Source: Nectonema munidae | Lineage: Eukaryota; Nematomorpha; Nectonematoida; Nectonematidae | Assembly (NCBI GenBank): GCA_030549495.1 | Contig: JAUIRK010000077.1 | Location: 186,001 to 250,000, forward strand | DNA: 64,000 nt | Direction of reading: 5' to 3' | Shown here: positions 36,326-47,540 of the stretch, one piece after another | How the letters are laid out: the number at the start of each line of letters is the position of its first letter | Position numbering within the stretch: the stretch's first letter is position 1 | The notes under the pieces: generated by a model | Told to the model about the DNA's origin: nothing | The model's input: the letters and a program-made list of their open reading frames with translations, nothing else | Databases searched by the model: none | Made by a program: the position numbers and the translations under genes

Positions 36326-39300
36326 CTATAAATTAAAAATCATCAATGTATGATACATTATATTTTCCTTCCAAGGAGCGAGATAATACTTTGAGCCTCG
36401 GAGAGTTATAGCGCTGGGACAACAAAAGTAGACTATTTGTAAAAAATCGACATAAGAAATATTCCATATTCACTTTTCCCAATTATTATGAACATCATTA
36501 TTGTAAGATACCATGAAATATCTTAAAGTATTCTCTATTGAAAAGGCGCGATCTTTAGACCAAAGCTTTTTAATGAGTCGAATTTAAATCTCCTTTATCT
36601 GTTGCCTGTGTTTAGTCAAATACTCGCCCTTACTTTGTTAAATTTTGAAATTTTTACAAAAAATAAAAAGCTGCCCTATTAACAAAATGCTGACTTTTGT
36701 TGACCTAATAACTTGGGCTTCTTTTACACAAAAATATAAAATTATTTACATGTTTTAGAATAAGTGTAAACAAAAGTTGAATTTATTGATTTTTAACTGC
36801 CTTCGTTATAGCTCTAAATGCTTACATAAAGGATATATTTTTTAGAGTAAGAAAATTTTATGGACATTCAGAGGAAAGATTAACTTGAAATTTGAGTAAG
36901 GACCAGATTTAATTAATGTGAAAAGATTTTATTGTTACATTTTTACCTCAATAAATTTCAAAAGTTGACACACAAGTAACAAAATTGTTTCTTTTAGCAG
37001 TTAAAATCATTGAAAAAAATTCGCCCCTCAAAAATGTCAACCTTTACAGCCCCCAACTTAAAACTATAAAAATTAGAAAAGGAATTGAAATGGAATTTTT
37101 ATATCAGCGAAGATAAAGAGATGAAAAACTAAATTTATACTTCAATATTTTAATTTTAGGAGTAGGTGATGAATATTAGCTTTTTTCAATACGACTACTG
37201 ATTTCCACAATATTCCAACTGGTATTCCTGCTCCTTCAAAACATTTGACTAAGTCTGTTCAACCCAGCTCTCTATACTTTCCGATTGAAATGAGTTTTAT
37301 TGTTTATTAAGTAGGGCAATGAACGGATACGATTAATGCCAGTTTATTCATTCCCTGTCCGGCCGATGGCGCGTTATAAATTTAGAAAACACAAGTTAAA
37401 ATTGTCACAAAAGACGATTAAAAGTGGGTTTTGCAAAATTTCATCTTCATTCATCATAAAGGTGGCACATTTTTCAATTTTATCCAAATACTGAGAATAT
37501 AGAAAGAAATTCCTATAATGCCACCTTTGAGTTTTAACGATACGAAGTAAAGTGGTGGAGTGCGATCTATTTTTAAGGTTTAACTACGCATTATTGAATT
37601 AATTATGATTTACAGACTTCATAATGTTTTGTTATTTATAAACAGAAAAATGCTTCCCAAGAAAATTAGCATTTTAAAAATGTACCTTTTTGATCACACT
37701 TCTTATGGCAAATATAAATTCAAAGAGGAAAATCATGGCCACTTTTAAAGTCTGTGTATGTAAGTGCGTGTGTAGTACATTTACATGTGTAATAATTGTC
37801 GATGAATTCATAGGTGACCGCATGTAAATATCATAATGTTGATCGGAGCCATTAATACATTGGATTTTTAACTTAAAAATGAATATATGGTCTTAAATTA
37901 TGATGAAAAGGCGAATGAGGTAGAGTTGGATTAGTTGTTAGAAATATGGAATATGCAAGTTTCTCGAAACACTTGTATAATAGAAAAAGTATTCCTATTT
38001 AATTATAGGAGGAAGCGGTTTATGCATAAGATCTAGATAAAAAGATGCCATATGCTTTCTTAAAAAGCTGATGCGAACTTAGCTCCTCGTTGCAAAGCCA
38101 TTTATTGGGGTATTAGGCCTACGATATAAAAAAAGAGCTTTCATGTTTACTCGCGTTACGCTAAAAAGTTGGACTTGGATGAAATTTGAATAGAACAAAT
38201 GATATAATATACAAATTACGACATGTATACAAAAACGATATGAAAGTACCTGTGTGTTGGCGTTTATGTTCTTTGAAATGAGATGGATGACGGAATTTTC
38301 TTCCGCAATCAGAGCAAGTGAAACGAGAGAGATTCTGATGAATTAATTTGTGATACTTCAAGCTATGTTGACGAGTGAAACACGCCTCACACACATCGCA
38401 GCGAAACGGCTTTATTCCTGAAATGTTTCATCATGCATACGACAAAAACACTCGAAAGCATCAGTTCCCAACCTTCTTCTATTGGTGCTGACCCGTTTCA
38501 TCATTCAATATTTATGCGCCCCTTTAGAAATCGCAAACGAATTCTTAAAATCAGCATTTCATGAAAGAAAATTTAATTGATCTTAGGTTGAATAATGCTA
38601 CGTAAATTTTGTTTGAAATAGAAGAACACAGCATATATGTATGTACAACTTGTTTAGAAGATACATTTGTTTTATTAGAAAGAGCTTGCAAATAGATATT
38701 AGTGTTGTAGCGATTAGATCGCCATCGGCACCGGTATCAACTTCGTTCAAAGCTACGTTTCAAAATTACCCACGAAAAAACCAAGCTATATATAGTGGAA
38801 TTCGCTACGATTTCAATTTTGGTACACTTTATCTAGATTTTTAGATATAAACCTGCCAGTTTATATTCAAACACAATCATCACTCACATGCGACGCGACA
38901 AAAACATGCGCAAGTTCAAACAACCATACACTATATTGTTTTAAAGCACTTAGTAGGGTTATTTTTATAATTTATTGCGGTCAGCTTAAACCTTCCGTGA
39001 CCAGTGTATCATATATGATACATAAACAATTTTACCTTCGCCTGCTTTTTCAAATAGTTTTTGTATATGAATCTTCGGCTTTTTAATAAATATCGTCTGA
39101 TTTTTCTGGTAATGAAAGGGTTAAAAGCACCCATACTCATTAGTCATTAGCAGTATCAGTATTTTATAAAATAACTGAAATCGGTACAGAACTAAAGTTG
39201 TCTTCGCCCATTTCAACCCCTCTTGTTTTGAATAGAATTAAATATAGATTACTGAAGTCGTCTGCGTCCCCTTTGTGAACATTGTTACTGAATGGGTTAA

Positions 39301-40821
39301 GTACTACTGTTAATCGTATCTCGTTTATATTTATACCTATTCATATATTCTATCACTTCAATACATTTAGATGTAGACTGCTTTTTAATCAGATCACAAA
39401 AGACTGCTTGCAGACACCATTTGATGTTGCAGGCAGTGGTTTGAACCAATGCTTTAACTACTTTTGTTGATAGAGAAGAATTTGGGTTAAAATCGAGCAC
39501 CAAAAATTCTTTGCTCATAATTTGACACACGGCGACCTTTACCTTCTTTGTCATGTAATACACACTAGTTCATGTTGTATGTAAGAATGCCCGCAAACAT
39601 CGGTAAGTACGCTTTTAATACATTATAATAACTCTTAACTCTATACATTCTCTATTATGAAACAACTTCTACCAAGATACTCATTATGATTTCCTTTTCT
39701 CACACGTTGACTCTCTCGTGCTGTTAATTTTGTTGAAGAAAGAAAGGACGAAATTTTTTGACTTGTTCAATTTTTTTACTAAAAACTAAATATAGATTGC
39801 TTAGACACAGCAGCATATATTTACTTTAAATTTATAATGAACGTTAAACACTCGATTTACCAAATAGAGATTAAAAAGGCATTTTTAACATTTTCTATTT
39901 TAACGCACAGAGGATCAGAATTGGGAAGATTTACTGTTCGCATTTCGTTCCTATTTATTTAACCCATTTAAGACCAAGCAAAGCAGACGATATCTAAAAA
40001 AACGCAGACGATTTATATTCAAAATCATTGAAAAAAGCAGACGAAGATGAAATTACTTATGTTCCAAAATAGGAACATTGGTCGTAAATGGGTTAAAGCA
40101 AGGAATTTTCAATTCGTGGAACAATGATCCTCAAAAGGTTAGCGTGCTCTCACACAAATTTGAGACGTAGGTTCGGATATGAGTTTAGCTCATATATAAA
40201 GAAATTCATTCAATCCCATATTTCAGAGAGAAAATGCATGGTTTGATCAGTATATATGGTATACACCCTTTTATACTCTGTTGTTGTTAGCCCCTAGATT
40301 ATACTATCTTTATATGAGTACTAGACGGTCCTGTGTTTGTCTTCCCTTTCTCTGGAGGTGGGGGTTTTTATCTCTAAAAAAGTGGGGCCCCACTTTCTGC
40401 GTGTGAGAGATCTTTTTTTTTGGGTTTTTGGGGGGGGTGGGAGAGATTTTGGCCCGGGGGGTTTTTTCTTTTTGTGTGGATGGTTATTGGGTGGGGTTTT
40501 TTGGGGGGGGGGGGGGGGTGGTTGGGGGGGGGTGGTTTTGGTGGTGGGGGGTGGTGGTTGGGGGGGGGGGTGTTTGGTGGGGGGGAGGGGGGGTGGTGGT
40601 GTTGTTGGTTGGGTTTGTTGGTGATGGTTGGTGGGGGGTGGTGTTTGGGGTTGTTGTGATGGTTGGGGGGGGTGGTGTTGGTTTGTTTGGTTTTGGGGTG
40701 GGGGGGGGGGTGGGGGGGGGGGGGGGGGGTTGGGGGGTTTGTGGGGGGGTGGGGGGGTGGGTGGGGGGGGGTGTTGTTGGTTTTTTTTTTGTGGTGGGGG
40801 GTTGTTTTTTTGTTTGGGTTG

Positions 40822-40883
<62 letters not shown>

Positions 40884-43800
40884 ATCTATCAGTTCAAAAC
40901 AAGGCATTGTTTAAACTGGAAGAGTATTACCATAAAAGCAAATACTCTCAGAGAAAAGTGTAGAATTTTGTTACACTTTCGCAGCAGCAGCGATAAACCA
41001 GTGTAATTTCAGCCAACCCGCAAAAATCCACAATAAGGTACTGCTGGCTTTTTGAAGGCTTCTACATATAGCGAGAAATAATATATATATATTTATAATA
41101 ATAATATGATATATAATACATGTAAATGAGTTTGATCCAAGCTTCTGCTAAACGGTTTCCCCACAAAGTAAGTAGGTTAACTATTTTGCATGGCTTTTAC
41201 CATAAGTGAATGGGTTTGAGTGTCGTGAAAATATGTGGGCAGTTAAATAAATGATGAGTGTTGTGTGGGTGTTGATTGCAAACTGGACAGAGTGGATTTG
41301 TATGTTTTTGGTTGTTTTATACTCTGTATATTGGGAATTGAGGGCAGTTCAAAATTGACCCAAAACTTTCAAATGATTGCCTTTTTATAGTAAAAAATTA
41401 AACTAGATGAAAAAAAATGTGCCTTAAAAATAAAAAAACATTTTTAAAAGATAATTTAAATAAAAAAAATAATTAGTAATTCATAATTTTCATGGAAAAA
41501 AACAAATATGTATATTTTTATTGATAAAAAAATTGTTCAATTTTTAATGTGAGTTGTAAAATTTTTTTGTTAAGATAACAAGGATTATATCAAAATATAA
41601 AATAGTTTAGGGTAAAATTTTCTATTTTTTTGCCAAAAATAAAAATATCTATTTTGTGATAATTTACATTCTACATAATTTCTTGAGATGTCTTAGTTTT
41701 ATTTTTAAACACAATTCGTTCTTGAATAATTTTTCGTAATCCATTTTGTCATCTAAAACAACTTAAAGCATCGATGCTTTGAGTAAATCTTGGAAATTTA
41801 GATCTTTTAAGCGTCATATTTTGAAAACAAATCGTCTGATATCTTTTAAACTCATGTTTTTTAAATTATAAATTCAAGGTCTAAATGATTGAAAGAAATA
41901 TCAAAAAATAAAATAGGAGGAAGGAATTTCGAAAAATACTTTCGAGTTTAAAAATATTAGTTTTGAAACTCTACCTTTTAGTTGCACCTGTATGTTAGAG
42001 AATATGGAACGAAAAGGATGGGAGAAATGAAGATAAAGAAGATACCTGCGTGGCTGCGATAATGGGAAAGGAGGGAAGTTGACGCTGTGAAAACTTTGCC
42101 ATCTGTACATAAGCAGCATTTGCTGTCACTTTTGATGTATTTGAAGTGTTCTATGCAATGCAGAGCTATTTTCTAAAAAAGATTCGCACAGCTTATACTC
42201 GCACGTAAGTGCAGTACTGATTGAACAAGTCAGAACAAACTCGCGAGGACATAATCACTTAGGAACAGAGTTTACTTAGGAACAAATTCAATATGCAAAA
42301 GGTTTATTTAAAACTCTAAATTTAAAGTAAGTCACAAGTTAAATAAAATAAACAAACGTGTCAAAAGTGTAAATGAATGCTGAGCAAATATGAGAAAAGT
42401 ATTAAATAATTGCGTAAAATGCTATTTACAGGGGATTATACAGCTGTCAATTTTGTCACAATGCCAGGTGAATTGCCAACTAGAAATTAAGGCTTAGAAG
42501 AGACGTCAACAAAGGCATATTCAAGGGAAGAGAAAACTTTTCATTAAAATTAAATACATACCGTTTCTAAAATATATGATGTAAGTGCCAACACAATTTA
42601 CATATAAACATCTCTAATATCTTGTTTTCCCTTCTTTATTTTTTGAGACCCCAGCTATAAATTAGCTTAATATTGTAAGTTTTTTCAATTTGAAAAACCT
42701 ATTTCTATTCTTAATTCTACATTTATATGTAGACCCTATTAACCCTTTCATTACCAGAAAAATCAGACGATATTTATTAAAAAGCAGAAGATTCATATAC
42801 AAAACTATTTGAAAAAGCAGACGAAGGTAGAATTAAAATATAGAAGGTAAACTAGTCGCGAAAGGGTTAAACAGCTTTTTTGATGTAGAAATAAATTTTT
42901 TCAATGGAATAATTTTTAGAACTTTAGCAATTTTAAGAGTATTTTAAGAGACAATGTGTCTCATATCTACTATATCTATAATCATTGATATATTATTATG
43001 TAGCTAGATTCATATAGCCTAGTGTTTTGAGTTTGTATTACAAACATTTGGTTTTGTCTTACTGTGACAAGCCTAGCTATAGTATATAACTTGGTGTTGT
43101 AGCAATGCTGATAAACAGTATATAAAATACCTAATGTGAAGAAGGGGATTTTTAATTTTTTACAGTATAACTTTTGCTAAAAGAAGCTTGTTTATTGAAA
43201 AAAAAGAAAATATAAAACTTATTTTTAATATCTTAATGTATTCACAGAACCAATATTCATTATTCATAGAACAAATTCTCCTCATTATTCATTTTACAAA
43301 TTCAATTTATCCAATACTAAATGAAACAAATAAAATGTTTCAAAGCATGATCCACTACTCTGATTCGAGCTAAGAACCGAGTTTAACCCATTTAAGACCA
43401 AGCAAAGCAGACGATATCTAAAAGACGCAGACGATATCTAAAAAACGCAGAAGATTTATATTCAAAGTCATTGAAAAAAGCAGACGAAAATGAAATTACT
43501 TATGTTCCAAAATAGGAACATTGGTCGTAAATGGGTTAAAGCAAAAGTAAACTCGCAGACGGCCTGACAAGCGCCTCCATACACTAATGAATTTATTCAT
43601 ACCTACGTTATTAACCCATTTACGACCAATGTTCCTATTTTGGAACATAAGTAATTTCATCTTCGTCTGCTTTTTTCAATGACTTTGAATATAAATCGTC
43701 TGCGTTTTTTTAGATATCGTCTGCTTTGCTTGGTCTTAAATGGGTTAAAATAATGTAACACTTTCATATGCAATAAAAGGTTTGTATAGATTGTTCAGGT

Positions 43801-46800
43801 CCTATTTTTAAGAGTTCGAAAATCCAAGCTTTACACTATTCCAATGAAAATTAACTTGATTTGATAATTTTTCAAGCCAATTATTCCCAAATGAAATAAA
43901 TAGGATGCTTTCTTTCTAGGCGAAAGAATCGTTTCGCATTGTTCAAAGAATATTTAAGTTTTGTTCTGTATATTTAAAAGTAGCGAGTGACTCAAAGGTG
44001 GTTTTCATTAAGGAAAAGAATTTATTATTCAAAAAGTTCACCCTTTTAGTCAGGGTTAATATCCTTTAATGATAGAAATACTGCTCGGAGCCAGACACTC
44101 AGAAACATTTTTGATATTATGCGCTTTCGAACCATGTTTGAAAACGAATCCGTTAACTTAACTTGTCTGAAAGCTATAAGCAGATCACTATATTTTCATG
44201 TTACATTTTAAATATTGATGTAAAATCTTCCAATATGGCATAATACGCTATATGTTTATTTTGTATTTCTAACATAGTATGTTTAGTTAAAATGTTAATC
44301 TAACAAAAAAAAGATATAATATTATAATATACTAGGATAAGGCTGTTTGTCTCTCGCTTCGCTCGAGACGTAGGATTCTAGGTCCAGTTAAAGATCATTG
44401 GTACCGTTAATCTAGTTCCTTCTGATTCTAGGTCCTGTGAAAGATCCTTGGTACGCCCGTGATTCTAGGTTCTTTAAAGATCATTGGTACCCCTGTGATT
44501 TTAGGTCCTCTTAAAGATCATTGGTACCCTCGTGATTCTAGGTCCTGTTAAAGATCATTGGCACCCTTGTGATTCTAGGTCCTGTGAAATCTCAAGAAGC
44601 CGCTTTATCTTTAAAAGAACTTTTTCCAGTTATAAAAAATCACGTGAAGAAGCTTCAACTTAGACATTCTGAGCGTGGAAGAAAAGCATTGATGTTTCTT
44701 CGTTGTTAGAAAGGAAGTTTTTTACTAACAATGAATATACTTAGTGTTCAGGTAATGCTTAAAAATAAATTTTAAGTTTTATTTTTTTTAAAGTTTATTA
44801 ATTTTATTCAAAGTCATAAAAATAACTTTTATAGAAACTACAGAATAAAGGTCAAAATTTACATATAATAGTTGGCGTAATTGAAGATTGTGTAAATGTT
44901 CTAAAGTTGATAAATGTAATTGTAAAATCTGAAACCTGTCATTCATTTTGTAAGAGCATATATCAGAAAATTATATTTTAGGACTCTAATCATAAAAATC
45001 AAGTATCCGCAGCACCAAACAATAGAGTTAAAGTGAAAGAAACTTTTATCCTGTTGCGCAACAAAGGCTTTTGTAGGCACTGCTTGGGCGATCTTTAAAA
45101 TTTGCACGTGCTTGTATATACACATTGTGGTGTGAACATTGCGAGCTAATTTTACTTTACTCCAAGTCTTTCCTCATTCTATCCTAATGTGTGAACATTG
45201 CGAGCTTTGGCTCCTATCGTATTCCAACTCCAAGTTTTTCCTCATTCTATACTGATTTTTGTAGGCTAATTTGAATGCTATTTTGTGATAAAAAGTGTAT
45301 AAATTTTGTATTAAAAAATATTCTATCAATTCATCCAATTTATTTATTTACTTTACACGAGGTTAAAATTCGTGCATTTTGTTGCTTTATTAAATAGATT
45401 TTCATGCACTTTTGTTGGAATCGGACCAGTTACCTTTCTTCATTTCTTTGTTTTGACTTTCAAAAATTATAGGTATACTCACAAATTGACTATTTACTTT
45501 TTTTTTGTTATTGAGTTATGAGCATACCTTTTCATATAATTCATCATGAGTGCAGTCATTGGCATTGAGTCGAGCTTCTTCAGTCATTTGAACACAAACG
45601 AAAGGTGATTTCTCTTCCTCTTCAACATCACAACGTTCAGTTTCACTATGAAGAGATTTGGAAGAATCTAGGAATTTTAGATGAAGAAAATGAAAAGTTA
45701 CTTGCTTTAATGTGTTGGCATTTTTAGGTAAACTAAAATATGCCCCAAAATTATATCTAAGAATGCTGAATGAGTGCAGATTTTAAAGGATCTTTTCATT
45801 CAACACAAAAATGGCGTATTATTAACTGCTTACACATGTAGACTAGTTCTGAATTCATTTCTAAACGATGCCCATTATTTCTTTCTTCTTTTCGAAATCA
45901 ACATATCATTTGGAATCAAATTGGTTAGGGTAAAAAAGATATTTGTATGTACGCACGCCGGTCCACCTAAATTTTCAGATTAAAAATAATTCTAACGAAA
46001 TTTTTAAAAATATTTACACACAATTACAATTATAAATTTAGATTAATCTTAGAACACATGAATTATATTTTTTACAAATAAAAAATTTAAAGATAAAGAC
46101 ACATAGGATATAGAGATTTAGACGCTCTGATCGCAATCTATTCTAGATTAAGTCCCTCCAAAAAATTTTCTGATTTACGTTAGGGATACAACTTTTCTAT
46201 TATTTTTAAAGGTGATTTCCTGTATTGAATTTAGATGAACATTTTTATAGTATATTTGTGATAGTTTGAAAAAAGTTCACCCATAACCTCTTCTTATTAT
46301 AAAATAACCCAAACTAAAGTATGACATATTTTCTTGTTTTTTCTGTTATTATTTTTAGCATATATAATTTAAATGAACTGTCTTACTTTAGAGTATGTCA
46401 TTTAAAAAAAGTTTCGCCGTAGTTCAAAAGAATAAAGAGAAATGGAGACTAAACTTGGTGCAATTTCAGTCTCATCCACACAGAGGTAAAGTGGTGGTTA
46501 TTAAGGAAACTTCCCAAGCCTTGAATGCCCCTGAAAAAAACCAATTATTGACCGATACCAATTTCTTGCAAATCAGTCAAGAGCAGAAAAGAAAGAATAT
46601 ACTTTGGGTATAAAAGCCAAATTTCTCAACCATTTCCAAGGAAGCAAAACAATTTAAGATTGAAGAAATGATTATTTTGTATGTCATTTGTTCAAAGAAA
46701 AAAAACTTTGATTCATTTACATATACATTTTTTTGACATTCTTGACACAGACTTTCCCTTTTATTTGTATTAATCTGACTAGACCAGTGGTTCCCAACCT

Positions 46801-47540
46801 TTTTTTAACCCGTTCCCCCTTTTTCAGTCACTTTTTACCTGTGGACCCCTACAACTGAATAGTTTGAGCCAACAAGATTAATCAAAGATTTTTATACAAA
46901 AATGATTCTAGTCATCTGATTAAATCGTATGCTTATTCATATTAAATCAGAGAAATCGTAAAGCCTGGCGTGAATAAAATTTTTTTCCAATTAAAATATA
47001 AAATTTTCAAAAATATTGTAACTAATAAAAATGATATATAAACATTCAAAATATGAAACTTTAAAAAAGGGAAGAAAATATTTATTTAAAAAAGCTCTAA
47101 ATATATATATTTATATTGATTTGGAAAATAGAAGTATATTAAAGGAGATTCAGCATAAGTAGTTTGAAGTAGAATTTCCATGGACCCCTTCAAATTCTTC
47201 CATGGACCCCTAGGGGTTCATGGACCCCCGGTTGGGAAGCACTGGACTAGACTTACGTATATACAAACGAAAACATACATATTGACATTGGACATCTATA
47301 CACTCGAAAAGCAGTGATGGTATAGCCAAATGAAAAAAATGTTAGACCGAAAAATACCTTGGCTCCTCACGCTACTTGTGGGAGAGGATAACGTTATTTG
47401 GGAAGGTATGGCTTTTTTACTGGAGTTGGCGACCTCCTGATCTTCGGGAAGAGGATCTTTCGTTTGAGAGGAGGGAATGAGAGAAGCCTTTTCCAGATCC
47501 TCACATTGCTTATTTGAATCCTCTTCTGGTATCTCTAAAT
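36123..47540 (-). CDS. C2H2 zinc-finger protein gene, last five exons (5' part not found)
   Basis: Exons on the minus strand: 47540-47358, 45667-45528, 42172-42046, 38417-38250, 36325-36123. All have AG acceptors and GT donors, and codon phase agrees at every junction (1, 0, 1, 1), giving about 272 residues ending in TGA. The first two exons encode an acidic, serine-rich, low-complexity region; the third an atypical CxxC finger; the fourth two standard C2H2 fingers (CDVC...HKLIH and CSDCGRKF...HKRQH); the fifth, joined through a classic HTGETPY linker, a fourth finger (CLSCNLWF...HLRARH), then a basic tail ending LLDEKTS. Such proteins are usually nuclear DNA-binding regulators; the target is unknown. 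The first exon found starts in phase 1, so more exons lie upstream, beyond 47541 or outside the window. Introns of 1.7-3.6 kb are full of transposons. No stop interrupts any exon, so it looks intact. Confidence 0.85.
38250..38417 (-). CDS. Zinc-finger gene, exon with two C2H2 fingers
   Basis: 168 bp; acceptor 'catttcag', donor CACACAG then GTACTTTC. It encodes IKPFRCDVCEACFTRQHSL with HKLIH, then FTCSDCGRKFRHPSHF with HKRQHTG. Both fingers keep C-x2-C-x12-H-x3-H. Confidence 0.9.
38992..39122 (-). mobile_element. piggyBac-type miniature element, copy A (variant)
   Basis: Flanked by TTAA (38988-38991 and 39123-39126). Read on the minus strand it starts CCCTTTCATTACCAG and carries the family's GCAGACGA-like motifs. 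Closest to copy C. Lies in the zinc-finger gene intron between exons 3 and 4. Confidence 0.7.
39963..40092 (+). mobile_element. piggyBac-type miniature element, copy B
   Basis: 130 bp with ends CCCATTTAAGACCAAGC and CCCATTTACGACCAATG, flanked by TTAA on both sides (39959-39962, 40093-40096). The TTAA target and CCC start are piggyBac hallmarks. GCAGACGA occurs three times inside at ~30-bp spacing. Confidence 0.85.
40405..40881 (+). repeat. G/T-only low-complexity tract followed by 56 A's
   Basis: From about 40405 to 40825 the plus strand is almost entirely G and T, with G runs up to 10 or more, and passes straight into an unbroken A run at 40826-40881. Long glycine- or proline-rich frames here are by-products of composition. 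A real G-quadruplex-forming region is possible, but the pattern (C/A noise after a T homopolymer on the other strand) looks like read degradation carried into an assembly. Lies in a zinc-finger gene intron. Confidence 0.8.
42046..42172 (-). CDS. Zinc-finger gene, exon with an atypical finger
   Basis: 127 bp; acceptor 'ttttttag', donor CACGCAG then GTATCTTC. It reads KIALHCIEHFKYIKSDSK, then CCLCTDGKVFTASTSLLSHY, RSH. The Cys-His spacing is two residues longer than the standard C2H2 loop, so this may be a degenerate finger. Confidence 0.8.
42743..42866 (+). mobile_element. piggyBac-type miniature element, copy C (variant)
   Basis: 124 bp, TTAA on both sides (42739-42742, 42867-42870), ends CCCTTTCATTACC and CCCTTTCGCGACT. 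Same internal order of CAGACGA motifs as the other copies. In the intron between exons 2 and 3 of the zinc-finger gene. Confidence 0.8.
43387..43535 (+). mobile_element. piggyBac-type miniature element, copy D
   Basis: 149 bp, TTAA both sides (43383-43386, 43536-43539). Nearly identical to copy B apart from a direct duplication of one ~20-bp GCAGACGATATCTAAAA unit. Confidence 0.85.
43615..43744 (-). mobile_element. piggyBac-type miniature element, copy E (inverted to D)
   Basis: 130 bp, TTAA both sides (43611-43614, 43745-43748). Near-identical to copy B in reverse, 79 bp from copy D, so D and E form a ~360-bp near-palindrome in the zinc-finger gene intron. Confidence 0.85.
44374..44595 (+). 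repeat. 37-bp minisatellite, about 5.5 units
   Basis: Units begin GATTCTAGGTCC and contain AAAGATCATTGGTACCC, repeating every ~37 bp (the first unit is longer, ~50 bp) with 80-95% identity by eye. No spacers between units, so not a CRISPR array. In a zinc-finger gene intron. Confidence 0.85.
45131..45252 (+). repeat. Imperfect tandem duplication (two ~60-bp units)
   Basis: Both units start TGTGAACATTGCGAGCT and end CCAAGT.TTTCCTCATTCTAT; the second has a few extra bases in the middle. Confidence 0.75.
45528..45667 (-). CDS. Zinc-finger gene, exon (acidic linker)
   Basis: 140 bp; acceptor 'aaaattcctag', donor GAAAAG then GTATGCTC. It reads SSKSLHSETERCDVEEEEK, SPFVCVQMTEEARLNAND, CTHDELYEK. 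Starts in phase 1 and ends in phase 0, matching both neighbours. Confidence 0.75.
46785..47244. mobile_element. hAT-group non-autonomous transposon (460 bp) with perfect target duplication
   Basis: Ends CAGTGGTTCCCAACC and (right, reversed) CAGTGCTTCCCAACC, flanked on both sides by gactagac (46777-46784, 47245-47252), a perfect 8-bp duplication. GTGGACCCC motifs recur inside near both ends. No transposase. It lies in the zinc-finger gene intron, about 110 bp from an exon. Confidence 0.93.
47358..47540 (-). CDS. Zinc-finger gene, most upstream exon found
   Basis: 183 bp between acceptor 'cgccctttcttcag' and donor CAAG then GTATTTTT. It reads LEIPEEDSNKQCEDLEKAS, SQTKDPLPEDQEVANSSKKA, LSSPTSSVRSQ: acidic and serine-rich with no fold visible, likely disordered. 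Begins and ends in phase 1. Confidence 0.7.

Noticed and set aside
40337-41006. Long glycine-, valine- or proline-rich frames on both strands
   Set aside because: They only translate a G/T low-complexity tract and an A run; several frames are open at once and none has a domain.
44330-44372. Helitron 3' end (hairpin 'gtctctcgcttcgctcgagac')
   Set aside because: The hairpin is there, but no CTRR end follows at the right distance and no rolling-circle protein is present.
44374-44595. CRISPR-like array
   Set aside because: The 37-bp units abut directly with no unique spacers and the DNA is eukaryotic; it is a minisatellite.
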